64,000 nucleotides of DNA, taken from an uncultured Eubacteriales bacterium (lineage in GTDB: Bacteria > Bacillota > Clostridia > Christensenellales > UMGS416). This document shows, in pieces, positions 50,444 through 58,243 of this stretch; position 1 is the first letter of the stretch; each line of letters starts with the position of its first letter. A program made the position numbers and the translations under genes. The notes below the pieces were generated by a model that searched no databases, was not told the DNA's origin, and saw nothing but the letters and a program-made list of their open reading frames with translations. Location: assembly GCA_900542005.1 (NCBI GenBank), contig UQLW01000009.1:17542-81541 (forward strand). The letters are read 5' to 3'.

Positions 50444-50941
50444 ATGTCCATATTGAGCGACAGCATCGAGAAGTTCATCAAGGCGCTGATGCTGGAAGAG
50501 GAGGATAACCAGGTGGAGGTTCGCCGCAATGAGCTGGCGGAATATTTTCACTGCGCGCCCTCGCAGATCAATTATGTGCTGACAACCCGCTTTTCGCCGG
50601 ACCGCGGCTATTACACCCAAAGCCGCCGGGGCGGGGGCGGATATATCCGTATTATCCGGGTGGTTCATGATAATGATAAAAGCTATATGCTCCACCTGAT
50701 TAACCAGCGCATTGGCGAGGAAATATCCGAGGCTGCCGCGCTGGATATCATCCGGCACATGGCGGAGGATGAGATGATCACCGCCCGCGAGGCGGCGTTG
50801 ATGAGCGCCGCGCTGCGGGATAAGGCGATCCAGATACCGCTGCAGAACAAGGACAGGATCCGGGCCGCGCTGCTCCGGGAGATGATGACCGCGCTGATTG
50901 CCCATGGCGTACAAGGAGGGAAACCCGATGGCAATGTGTGA
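50444..50941 (+). CDS. ctsR: class III stress repressor CtsR
   Basis: A 165-residue repressor of clp genes. Winged helix: MSILSDSIEKFIKALMLEEE, QVEVRRNELAEYFHCAPSQI, with the glycine-rich wing SRRGGGGYIRI; C-terminal helical part DIIRHMAEDEMITAREAALM. The ATG at 50444 has AGGTGAA upstream. First of four genes; CtsR box in the promoter. Confidence 0.96.
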   Translation: MSILSDSIEKFIKALMLEEEDNQVEVRRNELAEYFHCAPSQINYVLTTRFSPDRGYYTQSRRGGGGYIRIIRVVHDNDKSYMLHLINQRIGEEISEAAALDIIRHMAEDEMITAREAALMSAALRDKAIQIPLQNKDRIRAALLREMMTALIAHGVQGGKPDGNV

Positions 50942-51443
50942 TAAATGCAAAAAGAATCCGGCTACCGTGCAGGTGACCCAGACGGTGAACGGACACAAAA
51001 CCCAGTTGATGCTCTGCGCCGATTGCGCCCGGGAGGAGGGGATGCTGGTCAATCCCTTCATGCCCTTCGCGCAGATGATGGCCGGGATGATGGGTGAATC
51101 GGTACGGCCCCAGCGGGGCAGCGCCGGCGGGCTGACCTGCAGCCGGTGCGGATATGATTTCTCCCGCTTCAAGGAGACCGGGCTGCTGGGCTGCCCCCAG
51201 TGCTATCATGATTTCAGGGAATACCTCAACCCCATGATCCGGCGGATTCAGGGCGGGCTGAACCACCTGGGCCAGCGGCCGGGGAAGAATCCGGAAAGCC
51301 CGGAGGACAGCCGGCTGGGCGAGCTGCAGCGGCAGCTGGCCCAGGCCATCGACCAGGAGGAATACGAAAAAGCGGCGGGACTGCGCGATGAGATCCGCGC
51401 GCTGAAGGGAAAGGGTGAGGGCCATGACGACACTGTGGAGTAA
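50928..51443 (+). CDS. mcsA: McsA, activator of protein arginine kinase
   Basis: A 171-residue protein with several CxxC pairs (MCDKCKKN, LCADCA, CSRCG, CPQC), giving zinc-finger-like sites, then a C-terminal UVR motif (LAQAIDQEEYEKAAGLRDEI). McsA stimulates McsB and helps deliver stressed proteins to ClpC. The ATG with AAGGAGGG lies inside the end of ctsR, overlapping by 14 bases. Confidence 0.94.
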   Translation: MAMCDKCKKNPATVQVTQTVNGHKTQLMLCADCAREEGMLVNPFMPFAQMMAGMMGESVRPQRGSAGGLTCSRCGYDFSRFKETGLLGCPQCYHDFREYLNPMIRRIQGGLNHLGQRPGKNPESPEDSRLGELQRQLAQAIDQEEYEKAAGLRDEIRALKGKGEGHDDTVE

Positions 51444-52437
51444 AGCGGGGCCCCAGGGGGACGTGGTGATCTCCAGCCGTACCAGGCTGGCCCGCAATTA
51501 TGAAGGCTATGCCTTTGCCCCGCGCCTGAAGGAGAGCGAGGCATACGACCTGATGAAGATGACCCTGGACGCCTTTGTCGAGGGCGGGCGGGATTTCCGC
51601 TATCTGGAGATGCGGGCCCTGTCCGACAGGGAGCGCGGCGTGTTGATGGAGCGGCATCTGATCAGCCCGGAGCTCATGGGCAACCCATCGGCAGCCGTAT
51701 TGCTTTCGACGGATGAAACCCGCTCCATCATGATGAACGAGGAGGATCACCTGCGCATCCAGTGCATCCTGCCGGGGCTGCAGTTGCGGGAGAGCTATAA
51801 ATCCGCCGCCCAGATGGCCCGCACCGTCGAGGCAAAGCATGCCTTCGCCTTTGACGACCGGCTGGGCTATCTGACCTGCTGCCCCACGAACGTGGGCACG
51901 GGTATGCGCGCCTCCGTTATGGTCCGGCTGCCCGCGCTGACCCTTTCCGGGCAGATCAAGGGGATCCTGGACTCGATCGGCAAAATGGGCCTGACCGTCC
52001 GCGGCATCTATGGCGAGGGCTCGGAGGCGCTGGGGTGCGTATATCAGATTTCCAACCAGGTAACCCTGGGCTCCAGCGAGGAGGATATCCTCCAGGCGGT
52101 GGACTCGGTGGTGCAGCAGATCGTGGAGAAAGAGCGGGAGGCTCGGGTAGCCTGGCAGGTGCAGCCGCCGCTGAATCTTAAAGACCGGCTGATGCGGTCC
52201 TATGGCGTGCTGCGCTACGCCTGCCAATACAGCTTCCAGGAATTCATGAAGCTGCTCAGCGACGTATGGCTGGCGGCTGACCTGGGATGGATTTCCATCC
52301 CAAGGGAAAAGCTCTTGGAGGCCATGATCGAGTCGCAGCCCTCCAGCCTGCAGGCGAAGGCGAACCAGAATATGTCCCCGGAGGAGCGGGACCTGTATCG
52401 GGCCCGGGCCATGCAGGAAATACTAACGAACGAATGA
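51424..52437 (+). CDS. mcsB: protein arginine kinase McsB
   Basis: A 337-residue kinase of the phosphagen-kinase fold that phosphorylates arginines on CtsR and misfolded proteins, marking them for ClpCP. ISSRTRLARNYEGYAFAPRL at the start, RIQCILPGLQLRESYKSAAQ, and CPTNVGTGMRASVMVRLPAL with the conserved Cys. It overlaps the end of mcsA by 20 bases. Length normal. Confidence 0.95.
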   Translation: MTTLWSKAGPQGDVVISSRTRLARNYEGYAFAPRLKESEAYDLMKMTLDAFVEGGRDFRYLEMRALSDRERGVLMERHLISPELMGNPSAAVLLSTDETRSIMMNEEDHLRIQCILPGLQLRESYKSAAQMARTVEAKHAFAFDDRLGYLTCCPTNVGTGMRASVMVRLPALTLSGQIKGILDSIGKMGLTVRGIYGEGSEALGCVYQISNQVTLGSSEEDILQAVDSVVQQIVEKEREARVAWQVQPPLNLKDRLMRSYGVLRYACQYSFQEFMKLLSDVWLAADLGWISIPREKLLEAMIESQPSSLQAKANQNMSPEERDLYRARAMQEILTNE

Positions 52438-52461
52438 TTGCGCTGAAAAGGAGCGATGCAT

Positions 52462-54942
52462 ATGTTTGACCAATTCCGTTTTACCGATAACTCCAGAAAG
52501 GCGCTGGAGAACGCCCAGCAGGAAGCCCGGGCTATGGGCTTTAACTATGTGGGGACCGAGCATCTGCTGCTGGGGATCCTGGACGTGGCCGAGTGCCAGG
52601 CCTCGCAGATCCTGTCCCAGATGGGCGTGGACGTGGAGACCGTGCGTAAGGACGTTGTCCGCCTGACAGGCCAGGGCGATTTCCAGTTCATCGGGGACAT
52701 GCAGCTGACCCCCCGCACCAAGAACGTCATCGAGAGCACCAACCGCATTTCCCGCAGCATGGGGCACGACTTTGTCGGTACGGAGCACATGCTGGTGACG
52801 ATGATCCACGAGACCTCGTCGGTGGCGACCCGGGTGCTGGTGGACCTGAAGGTGGACCTGAACGCACTGAATAAGGCGCTGCTGGAGGCCCTGGGCGTTA
52901 CCCAGGATATCCAGCACAGCGATCCCGGCGGCACGCTGCCCCAGAGCGGCAAGGCGCCGGCCGGCAATGGTAAGCTGTCCCAGTTCACCCGCGACCTGAC
53001 CCAGGCCGCCCGAAACGGCGAGCTGGACCCGGTCATCGGCCGCGATCAGGAGATCGAGCGGGTGATCCAGATCCTCAGCCGCCGGACCAAGAACAATCCC
53101 GTGCTGATCGGCGAGCCCGGCGTGGGCAAAACGGCGGTCGTCGAGGGCCTGGCCCAGAAGATCGTCGAGGGCAATATCCCCGAGATGCTGAAGAACCGCC
53201 GCGTGCTGGCGCTTGACCTTTCCGGTATGCTGGCCGGGGCCAAATACAGGGGAGAGTTCGAGGAGCGCATTAAGGGGGCCATGGATGAGATCAAAAAGTC
53301 CAAGGACGTGATCCTCTTTATCGACGAGCTGCACACCATCGTGGGGGCCGGCGCAGCCGAGGGCGCCATGGACGCGGCCAATATCCTCAAGCCTGCCCTG
53401 GCCCGCGGCGAGATCCAGACCATCGGCGCGACTACGCTGGACGAATACCGCAAGCACATTGAGAAAGACGCCGCCCTGGAGCGCCGGTTCCAGCCGGTCA
53501 CCGTGGGCGAGCCCACGACGGAGGAAAGCGTCCTGATCCTCAAGGGCCTGCGCGATAAATACGAGGCCCATCATAAGGTGCGGATCACCGATGAGGCCCT
53601 GGAGGCGGCGGTGCAGCTGTCGGACCGGTATATCACCGACCGGTATCTGCCGGATAAGGCCATCGACCTGATCGACGAGGCGGCCTCCCGCGTGCGCATT
53701 CAGACCCATACGGCGCCGCCGGATATGAAGGCCCTGGAGAAGCAGCTGGATGAAATCAACAAGGCCAAGAACGAGGCCGTCACCAGCCAGAACTTTGAAA
53801 AGGCCGCCCAGCTGCGGGATGAGGAAAAGAAAATCCACAGCCAGATGGATGAGGCCCGCAAGAACTGGGAGCAGGAGAGCGTCAAGAAGGAGGCGGTGGT
53901 TGGGGCCGAGCAGATTGCCCAGATCGTTTCCTCCTGGGTCAATATCCCGGTGCAGCAGATGACGGAATCGGAAGCCCAGCGGCTGATGAACCTGGAGAAG
54001 ATCCTGCACGAGCGGGTGGTCGGCCAGGAGGAGGCTGTGTCGGCCATCTCCCGGGCGATCCGCCGGGCCCGCGCGGGCCTGAAGGATCCCAAGCGCCCCA
54101 TCGGCTCCTTCATCTTCCTGGGCCCCACGGGCGTGGGCAAGACCGAGCTGTCCCGGGCCCTGGCCGCCGCCATGTTTGGCGATGAGGACGCCATGATCCG
54201 GATCGATATGTCGGAGTACATGGAAAAATTTGCGGTTTCCCGCCTGATCGGGGCCCCTCCGGGATATGTGGGCTATGATGAGGGCGGCCAGCTCACCGAG
54301 CGGGTGCGCCGCAAGCCCTATTCGGTGGTGCTGCTGGACGAAATCGAGAAGGCCCACCCCGACGTATTCAATATCCTGCTGCAGGTGATGGAGGACGGAC
54401 GCCTGACCGACGGCCAGGGCCATACGGTGGATTTCCGCAATACCATCCTGATTATGACCTCCAACGTGGGCGCCAGCCGCTTTGGCAGCCAGAAGAAGGT
54501 GGGCTTTGGGTCGCCGGAGGACGCCCGCCGCTTTGAGGACATGAAGGAGCAGGCCATGGAGGCGCTGCGCAATACCTTCCGCCCTGAGTTCCTCAACCGG
54601 ATTGACGAGATCATCGTTTTCCACAAGCTGGGCAAGGAGGATACCCGCCAGGTGGTGGACATCATGCTTAAGCAGGTGCTTGCCCGTATCGCCGATCGCG
54701 ATATCCACATCGAGGTGACCGACGAGGCCAAGGAATTCCTGGCCGAGGAGGGCTTTGACGAGAACTATGGCGCCAGGCCGCTGCGCCGGGCAATCCAGCG
54801 CATGGTGGAGGATAGCCTGTCGGAAGAGCTGCTGAGCGGCCAGATCGCCCTGGGCGACCATCTGGTAGCCAAGGTGAAGGACGGCAAGCTGGCCTTTGAG
54901 AAGGAGGGCCAAGCGGAGGCTGCCGGAGAAAAGACGGAATAA
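52462..54942 (+). CDS. clpC: ATP-dependent protease ATPase subunit ClpC
   Basis: An 826-residue Hsp100 unfoldase. N-terminal Clp repeats (FRFTDNSRKALENAQQEARA), first AAA+ domain with GEPGVGKTAV, a UVR motif in the middle domain (KNEAVTSQNFEKAAQLRDEE), second AAA+ domain with GPTGVGKTEL, and the ClpP-loop region after SRFGSQKKVGFG. ATG at 52462 is eight bases after AAGGAG; another ATG six bases earlier is too close. Normal length, no gaps. Last gene of the ctsR operon. Confidence 0.97.
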   Translation: MFDQFRFTDNSRKALENAQQEARAMGFNYVGTEHLLLGILDVAECQASQILSQMGVDVETVRKDVVRLTGQGDFQFIGDMQLTPRTKNVIESTNRISRSMGHDFVGTEHMLVTMIHETSSVATRVLVDLKVDLNALNKALLEALGVTQDIQHSDPGGTLPQSGKAPAGNGKLSQFTRDLTQAARNGELDPVIGRDQEIERVIQILSRRTKNNPVLIGEPGVGKTAVVEGLAQKIVEGNIPEMLKNRRVLALDLSGMLAGAKYRGEFEERIKGAMDEIKKSKDVILFIDELHTIVGAGAAEGAMDAANILKPALARGEIQTIGATTLDEYRKHIEKDAALERRFQPVTVGEPTTEESVLILKGLRDKYEAHHKVRITDEALEAAVQLSDRYITDRYLPDKAIDLIDEAASRVRIQTHTAPPDMKALEKQLDEINKAKNEAVTSQNFEKAAQLRDEEKKIHSQMDEARKNWEQESVKKEAVVGAEQIAQIVSSWVNIPVQQMTESEAQRLMNLEKILHERVVGQEEAVSAISRAIRRARAGLKDPKRPIGSFIFLGPTGVGKTELSRALAAAMFGDEDAMIRIDMSEYMEKFAVSRLIGAPPGYVGYDEGGQLTERVRRKPYSVVLLDEIEKAHPDVFNILLQVMEDGRLTDGQGHTVDFRNTILIMTSNVGASRFGSQKKVGFGSPEDARRFEDMKEQAMEALRNTFRPEFLNRIDEIIVFHKLGKEDTRQVVDIMLKQVLARIADRDIHIEVTDEAKEFLAEEGFDENYGARPLRRAIQRMVEDSLSEELLSGQIALGDHLVAKVKDGKLAFEKEGQAEAAGEKTE

Positions 54943-54998
54943 AAGAAGGCCTAACGGACGAATCGGTAGCGAAAGCCCGGTAAATAGACAAAGACTGT

Positions 54999-55037
54999 AA
55001 GAACCGGCACAGCGACTGGGGCGCTGTGCCGGTTCTT
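54999..55037 (+). terminator. terminator of the ctsR operon
   Basis: aagaaccggcacagcg-actggg-gcgctgtgccggttctt followed by gtattg; a very long stem though with a short T tract. Confidence 0.8.
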
Positions 55038-55084
55038 GTATTGCTTGCGCGCATTTGATCCTATGCTATAGGAGGGAAGCTATC

Positions 55085-55639
55085 ATGAAAAAGCTTTTAT
55101 TGATTACAGGGGATTTGGCTACTGGCAAATCCACATTCTCTAATATCCTTTCTCAGAGATATAAAGTCAATGTGTTCTTTAAGGATTCTATCAAAGAAGT
55201 ATTAGGCGATACAATCGGCTTTACGGATAGGGCAGAAAATAAAAAGCTTTCCGAGGCCTCGATGCGATTGATGCTTTTTATTTTTTCAGAATTTGCGAAA
55301 TTAGGAAAAGATTTAATACTGGAATCAAACTTCCATACGGAGGAACTGGAAAAGTTCCATAAAATAGCACAGGATAATAATTATGAAGTGCTTACCCTTT
55401 TTCTTTATGGAAAGGTGGAGATTTTACACAAAAGATATATGAATAGAATAAGCAATGAAAACCGCCATCCCGTTCATCTAAGCATGCCATTGGATGTTTT
55501 TGAAGATTTTAAAAGATGCTCTCTTGATCTGACCCATATAACAATACCGGGAGATGTAATAAGGGTCAATGCGGATGAGTTTACCTATCAAAGCGACCCG
55601 GATTTGCTGGCTAAAGTAGATCAATTTATGAAAGAGTAG
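55085..55639 (+). CDS. P-loop ATPase/kinase of AAA_33 type
   Basis: A 184-residue protein with Walker A GDLATGKSTF near the N-terminus, then LILESNFH and a KRYMNRISNENRHP stretch, typical of small P-loop kinases (AAA_33 family, related to zeta toxins and to aminoglycoside and nucleotide kinases). AT-rich (clearly lower GC than both neighbours), with AGGAGGG upstream. Single gene. Could phosphorylate a small molecule or an RNA; unknown. It appears acquired. Confidence 0.75.
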   Translation: MKKLLLITGDLATGKSTFSNILSQRYKVNVFFKDSIKEVLGDTIGFTDRAENKKLSEASMRLMLFIFSEFAKLGKDLILESNFHTEELEKFHKIAQDNNYEVLTLFLYGKVEILHKRYMNRISNENRHPVHLSMPLDVFEDFKRCSLDLTHITIPGDVIRVNADEFTYQSDPDLLAKVDQFMKE

Positions 55640-55769
55640 CCGCTTCCGCGTTATCCCGCAGATGAAAACTTTCTATGGGCTACAGCCCACCTCTGCCTAA
55701 AGGGCGGCGGCACGGCTAAAACTTTATGAAGGGATTGGCGCGGCAAGCGGCGCAATTCGTATAGACATC
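55640..55769. other. short stretch between the kinase and the SOD terminator
   Basis: No gene. It contains GC-rich repeats (ggcggcggcacggc) and near-identical aaaactttctatggg / aaaactttatgaagg pieces, likely decayed sequence. Confidence 0.3.
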
Positions 55770-55803
55770 AAAATGGAGCGTATCGGTTTTGATACGCTCC
55801 ATA
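55770..55803 (-). terminator. terminator of the SOD gene
   Basis: Minus strand atggagcgtatc-aaaacc-gatacgctccat followed by tttt. A twelve-base perfect stem. Confidence 0.85.
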
Positions 55804-55871
55804 CCTGGTTTATGCTCCGCCCCAGATCCAGGGGCGTGGCTTTGCCGCCCTTGTATGGCGGGGCAAGGGGT

Positions 55872-56498
55872 TTAGCCCTGGCGGGCCTGGTCATAAAGCT
55901 GGCTGACCCGGGACCAGTTTACCACATTCCAGAAGGCGTCCAGATAGGCGGCGCGCATATTCTGATACTTCAGATAGTAGGCATGCTCCCATACGTCGAC
56001 CAGCAGCAGCGGCTTAAAGCCGCTGGGAAGGGGGGTATCCTGGTTAGCGGTTTTCACGATGACGAGCTTATCCTGATCCAGAACAAGCCAGGCATAGCCG
56101 GAGCCAAACTGCGCCATGGCCGCCGTCTTCATGGCGGTTTTGAAGCCGTCCATGGAACCGAAGGTCGCGTTCAGCGCCTGGGACAACGACGGCGCGGGCT
56201 GGCCGGGATTGGGGCTGAGCAGCGAAAAGTACAGATTGTGGTTATAGACGCCGCCTGCATTGTTCCAGACAGGGGTCTGTGCGGCGGTTGGCAGCGATGC
56301 GTTCTGCACAATAAGGTCGGTCAGCGTCATGGTATGGAAGTCGGCCAGCGGCGCCAACGCGGCGTTCAGGTTGTCCACATAGGTTTTCAGATGGCGGTCA
56401 TGATGGATGCGGACCGTTTCCGGGTCAATGGCCGCCGACAGCGCGTCATAGCCATAGGGAAGCGGTTCCAGCACAAAGGGATAGTGACACTCGGGCAT
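55872..56498 (-). CDS. superoxide dismutase (Fe/Mn family)
   Basis: A 208-residue enzyme converting superoxide to oxygen and peroxide. Metal ligands: His32 in RIHHDRHLKTYV, His in NNAGGVYNHNLYFSLL, and Asp and His in LLLVDVWEHAYYLKYQNMRA. The C-terminal segment NVVNWSRVSQLYDQA is complete. No signal peptide. ATG with AAAGAAGG about seven bases upstream. Iron or manganese cannot be told apart from sequence. Helps oxygen tolerance. Confidence 0.93.
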   Translation of the reverse strand: MPECHYPFVLEPLPYGYDALSAAIDPETVRIHHDRHLKTYVDNLNAALAPLADFHTMTLTDLIVQNASLPTAAQTPVWNNAGGVYNHNLYFSLLSPNPGQPAPSLSQALNATFGSMDGFKTAMKTAAMAQFGSGYAWLVLDQDKLVIVKTANQDTPLPSGFKPLLLVDVWEHAYYLKYQNMRAAYLDAFWNVVNWSRVSQLYDQARQG

Positions 56499-56602
56499 GG
56501 CGGAACACCTTCTTTCTTAGATTCATGGTTAGTGTAGGTGGTTTCCGCCAAAATATGCACAGCTGACCAGCGAAGATGGCGGCGGCGGATTGAGAAACGG
56601 CA

Positions 56603-56638
56603 GACAAAAATACGGCGCCGCTCATTGCGCGGCGCCGC
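56603..56638 (-). terminator. terminator of the MATE exporter gene
   Basis: Minus strand cggcgccg-(loop)-cggcgccg followed by tatttttgtc, directly after the stop codon. Confidence 0.85.
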
Positions 56639-56660
56639 AGCAGTATTGGGGAAACGGGGA

Positions 56661-58091
56661 TTATACCTGGATTTTCGTCCACTTGCCCGAGGAGAAGCGG
56701 GGCATGGTGGCGAACAGGCGCATGTATTGATCGATCAGCACGCCGACCCACGCGCCGATCAGCCCCATGCCGATGGGATAGCACAGAAGATAGGAAAGCG
56801 TGGGACGCACAACCATGATGCTCACCATCGAAACCATGGCTACATAGCGGGTATCTCCCGCGCCCCGCAGGCAGCCGGAGTACACCACCTGGGAGATCTG
56901 GGCATAGGTGACAATGGCGGTTATATACAAAAGCGGGATTCCCTCGCGGACAATTTCCGCATCGGTGGTAAACATGCGCATGAGGGGTTCTGCGCAGGTG
57001 AAGAACAGCACGCTCAAGAGCGTGGAAATGCACAGGGCGATCCGCTGTCCCACCTTGCCATAGATGATGGACAGATCGGGCCGCTTGGCGCCGAGGTTCT
57101 GCCCCACCAGGGCGGCGCAGGCAACCTGCAGGCCGTCACCGAAGGTAAAGGACATACTCATGATGTTCATACAGATCTGATGGGTGGCGAAGGCGTCGGT
57201 GCCCAGACCGGCCACGATCTTGGCATAGGTAAAGAAGCCGATCCGCATGAAGACCTGCTCCACCAGGGCGCTGGAGGAAATATTGGTCAGGCTTTTCATG
57301 GTGCCCTTGTCGAAGGACCAGGGCGCGGGGCTGCGCAGGCACAGGAAATGATGCCTGCGCCCCAGTACCGAGTACAGCGCCATGCCGAAGCCCACGATGC
57401 TGCCCAGCACGGTAGCGATGGCGGCGCCGGCGACGCCCAGCTTGGGAAAACCCAGGTTGCCTCCGATCAGCAGGTAATTGAACACCACATTGACCAGATT
57501 GGCCGTCAGGTTCGTCGTCATGGATATTTTCGTATTGCCCGCGCCGCGCTGGGCGGCGTTGATGGTCAAGGTCAGGCTGTTGAAGATCAGGCCCAGCATC
57601 AAAATGGTGAAATAGGTGGTGGCGTCGTCGATAATATCGCTGCCTGCGCCGGCAAAGATCAAGAGGGGACGCGCAAAGACCGCTGCCGCACCGGCAAAGA
57701 CCAGCGTCAGGATCGCGCTGAGCACCATGCATTGCTTTAAGCAGCGATTGGCGGCCAGGGCATCCTTTTCGCCGGTGCGGCGGGCGACAATGGCGGTGAC
57801 GCCGACATTGAGCGACATGATGACCGCCAGCACGATCATCCTGGGCTGGTTGGTAATGCCGACCGCGGCGATGGCGCTGGAGCCCAGCGTTCCCACCATG
57901 ATGGTATCAACCATGCTGACGAGCCCCACAAGAAAGGCCTCCAGCGTGGAAGGCCATGCCATCTGATAGGCGGTGCGGTAGATTTCTCCGCTGCTGGGCA
58001 GCTCTGCGACCACCTGTTGGGGCTTAATCATCTTCGATGGGGTGAAAAAGTTTTGCAGCCAGCGGAAGCTAAGGTTCAACGAAAATGCCAC
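56661..58091 (-). CDS. MATE-family efflux transporter
   Basis: A 476-residue membrane protein with twelve transmembrane segments arranged in two halves and the MATE layout (start QMAWPSTLEAFLVGLVSMVD, then VGTLGSSAIAAVGITNQPRM and in the second half QICMNIMSMSFTFGDGLQVA). MATE proteins use Na+ or H+ to export drugs or cations. Start is a GTG with GAAGGGA upstream. No regulator gene beside it; own promoter. Confidence 0.9.
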   Translation of the reverse strand: MAFSLNLSFRWLQNFFTPSKMIKPQQVVAELPSSGEIYRTAYQMAWPSTLEAFLVGLVSMVDTIMVGTLGSSAIAAVGITNQPRMIVLAVIMSLNVGVTAIVARRTGEKDALAANRCLKQCMVLSAILTLVFAGAAAVFARPLLIFAGAGSDIIDDATTYFTILMLGLIFNSLTLTINAAQRGAGNTKISMTTNLTANLVNVVFNYLLIGGNLGFPKLGVAGAAIATVLGSIVGFGMALYSVLGRRHHFLCLRSPAPWSFDKGTMKSLTNISSSALVEQVFMRIGFFTYAKIVAGLGTDAFATHQICMNIMSMSFTFGDGLQVACAALVGQNLGAKRPDLSIIYGKVGQRIALCISTLLSVLFFTCAEPLMRMFTTDAEIVREGIPLLYITAIVTYAQISQVVYSGCLRGAGDTRYVAMVSMVSIMVVRPTLSYLLCYPIGMGLIGAWVGVLIDQYMRLFATMPRFSSGKWTKIQV

Positions 58092-58123
58092 TCCCTTCTC
58101 AAGGCGAAATATGTAGTAAGCTA

Positions 58124-58152
58124 ATTATAGACCATATCGCCAGATTTTACAA
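58124..58152 (-). promoter_or_regulatory. promoter of the MATE gene
   Basis: Minus strand TTGTAA (58152-58147), 17 bases, TATAAT (58129-58124). Confidence 0.8.
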
Positions 58153-58243
58153 ACCCCATGAAGAAAAAAGATAGGAAAGCGGCGCAAGCCGGGACAGGAC
58201 GGCGATATCCCCGCCGGCATCAGGCACGGCGGGGAGCGGCTGG

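Noticed and set aside
52423..54912. An 829-residue open frame on the minus strand opposite clpC
   Set aside because: It is a compositional shadow: GC-rich coding DNA leaves the opposite strand open. It has no ribosome site and His/Gly/Leu/Val-rich low-complexity content; clpC itself is clearly real.
58208..58238. GC-rich palindrome (ccccgccg ... cggcgggg) after vanT
   Set aside because: It has no T run in either direction, so I do not call it a terminator.
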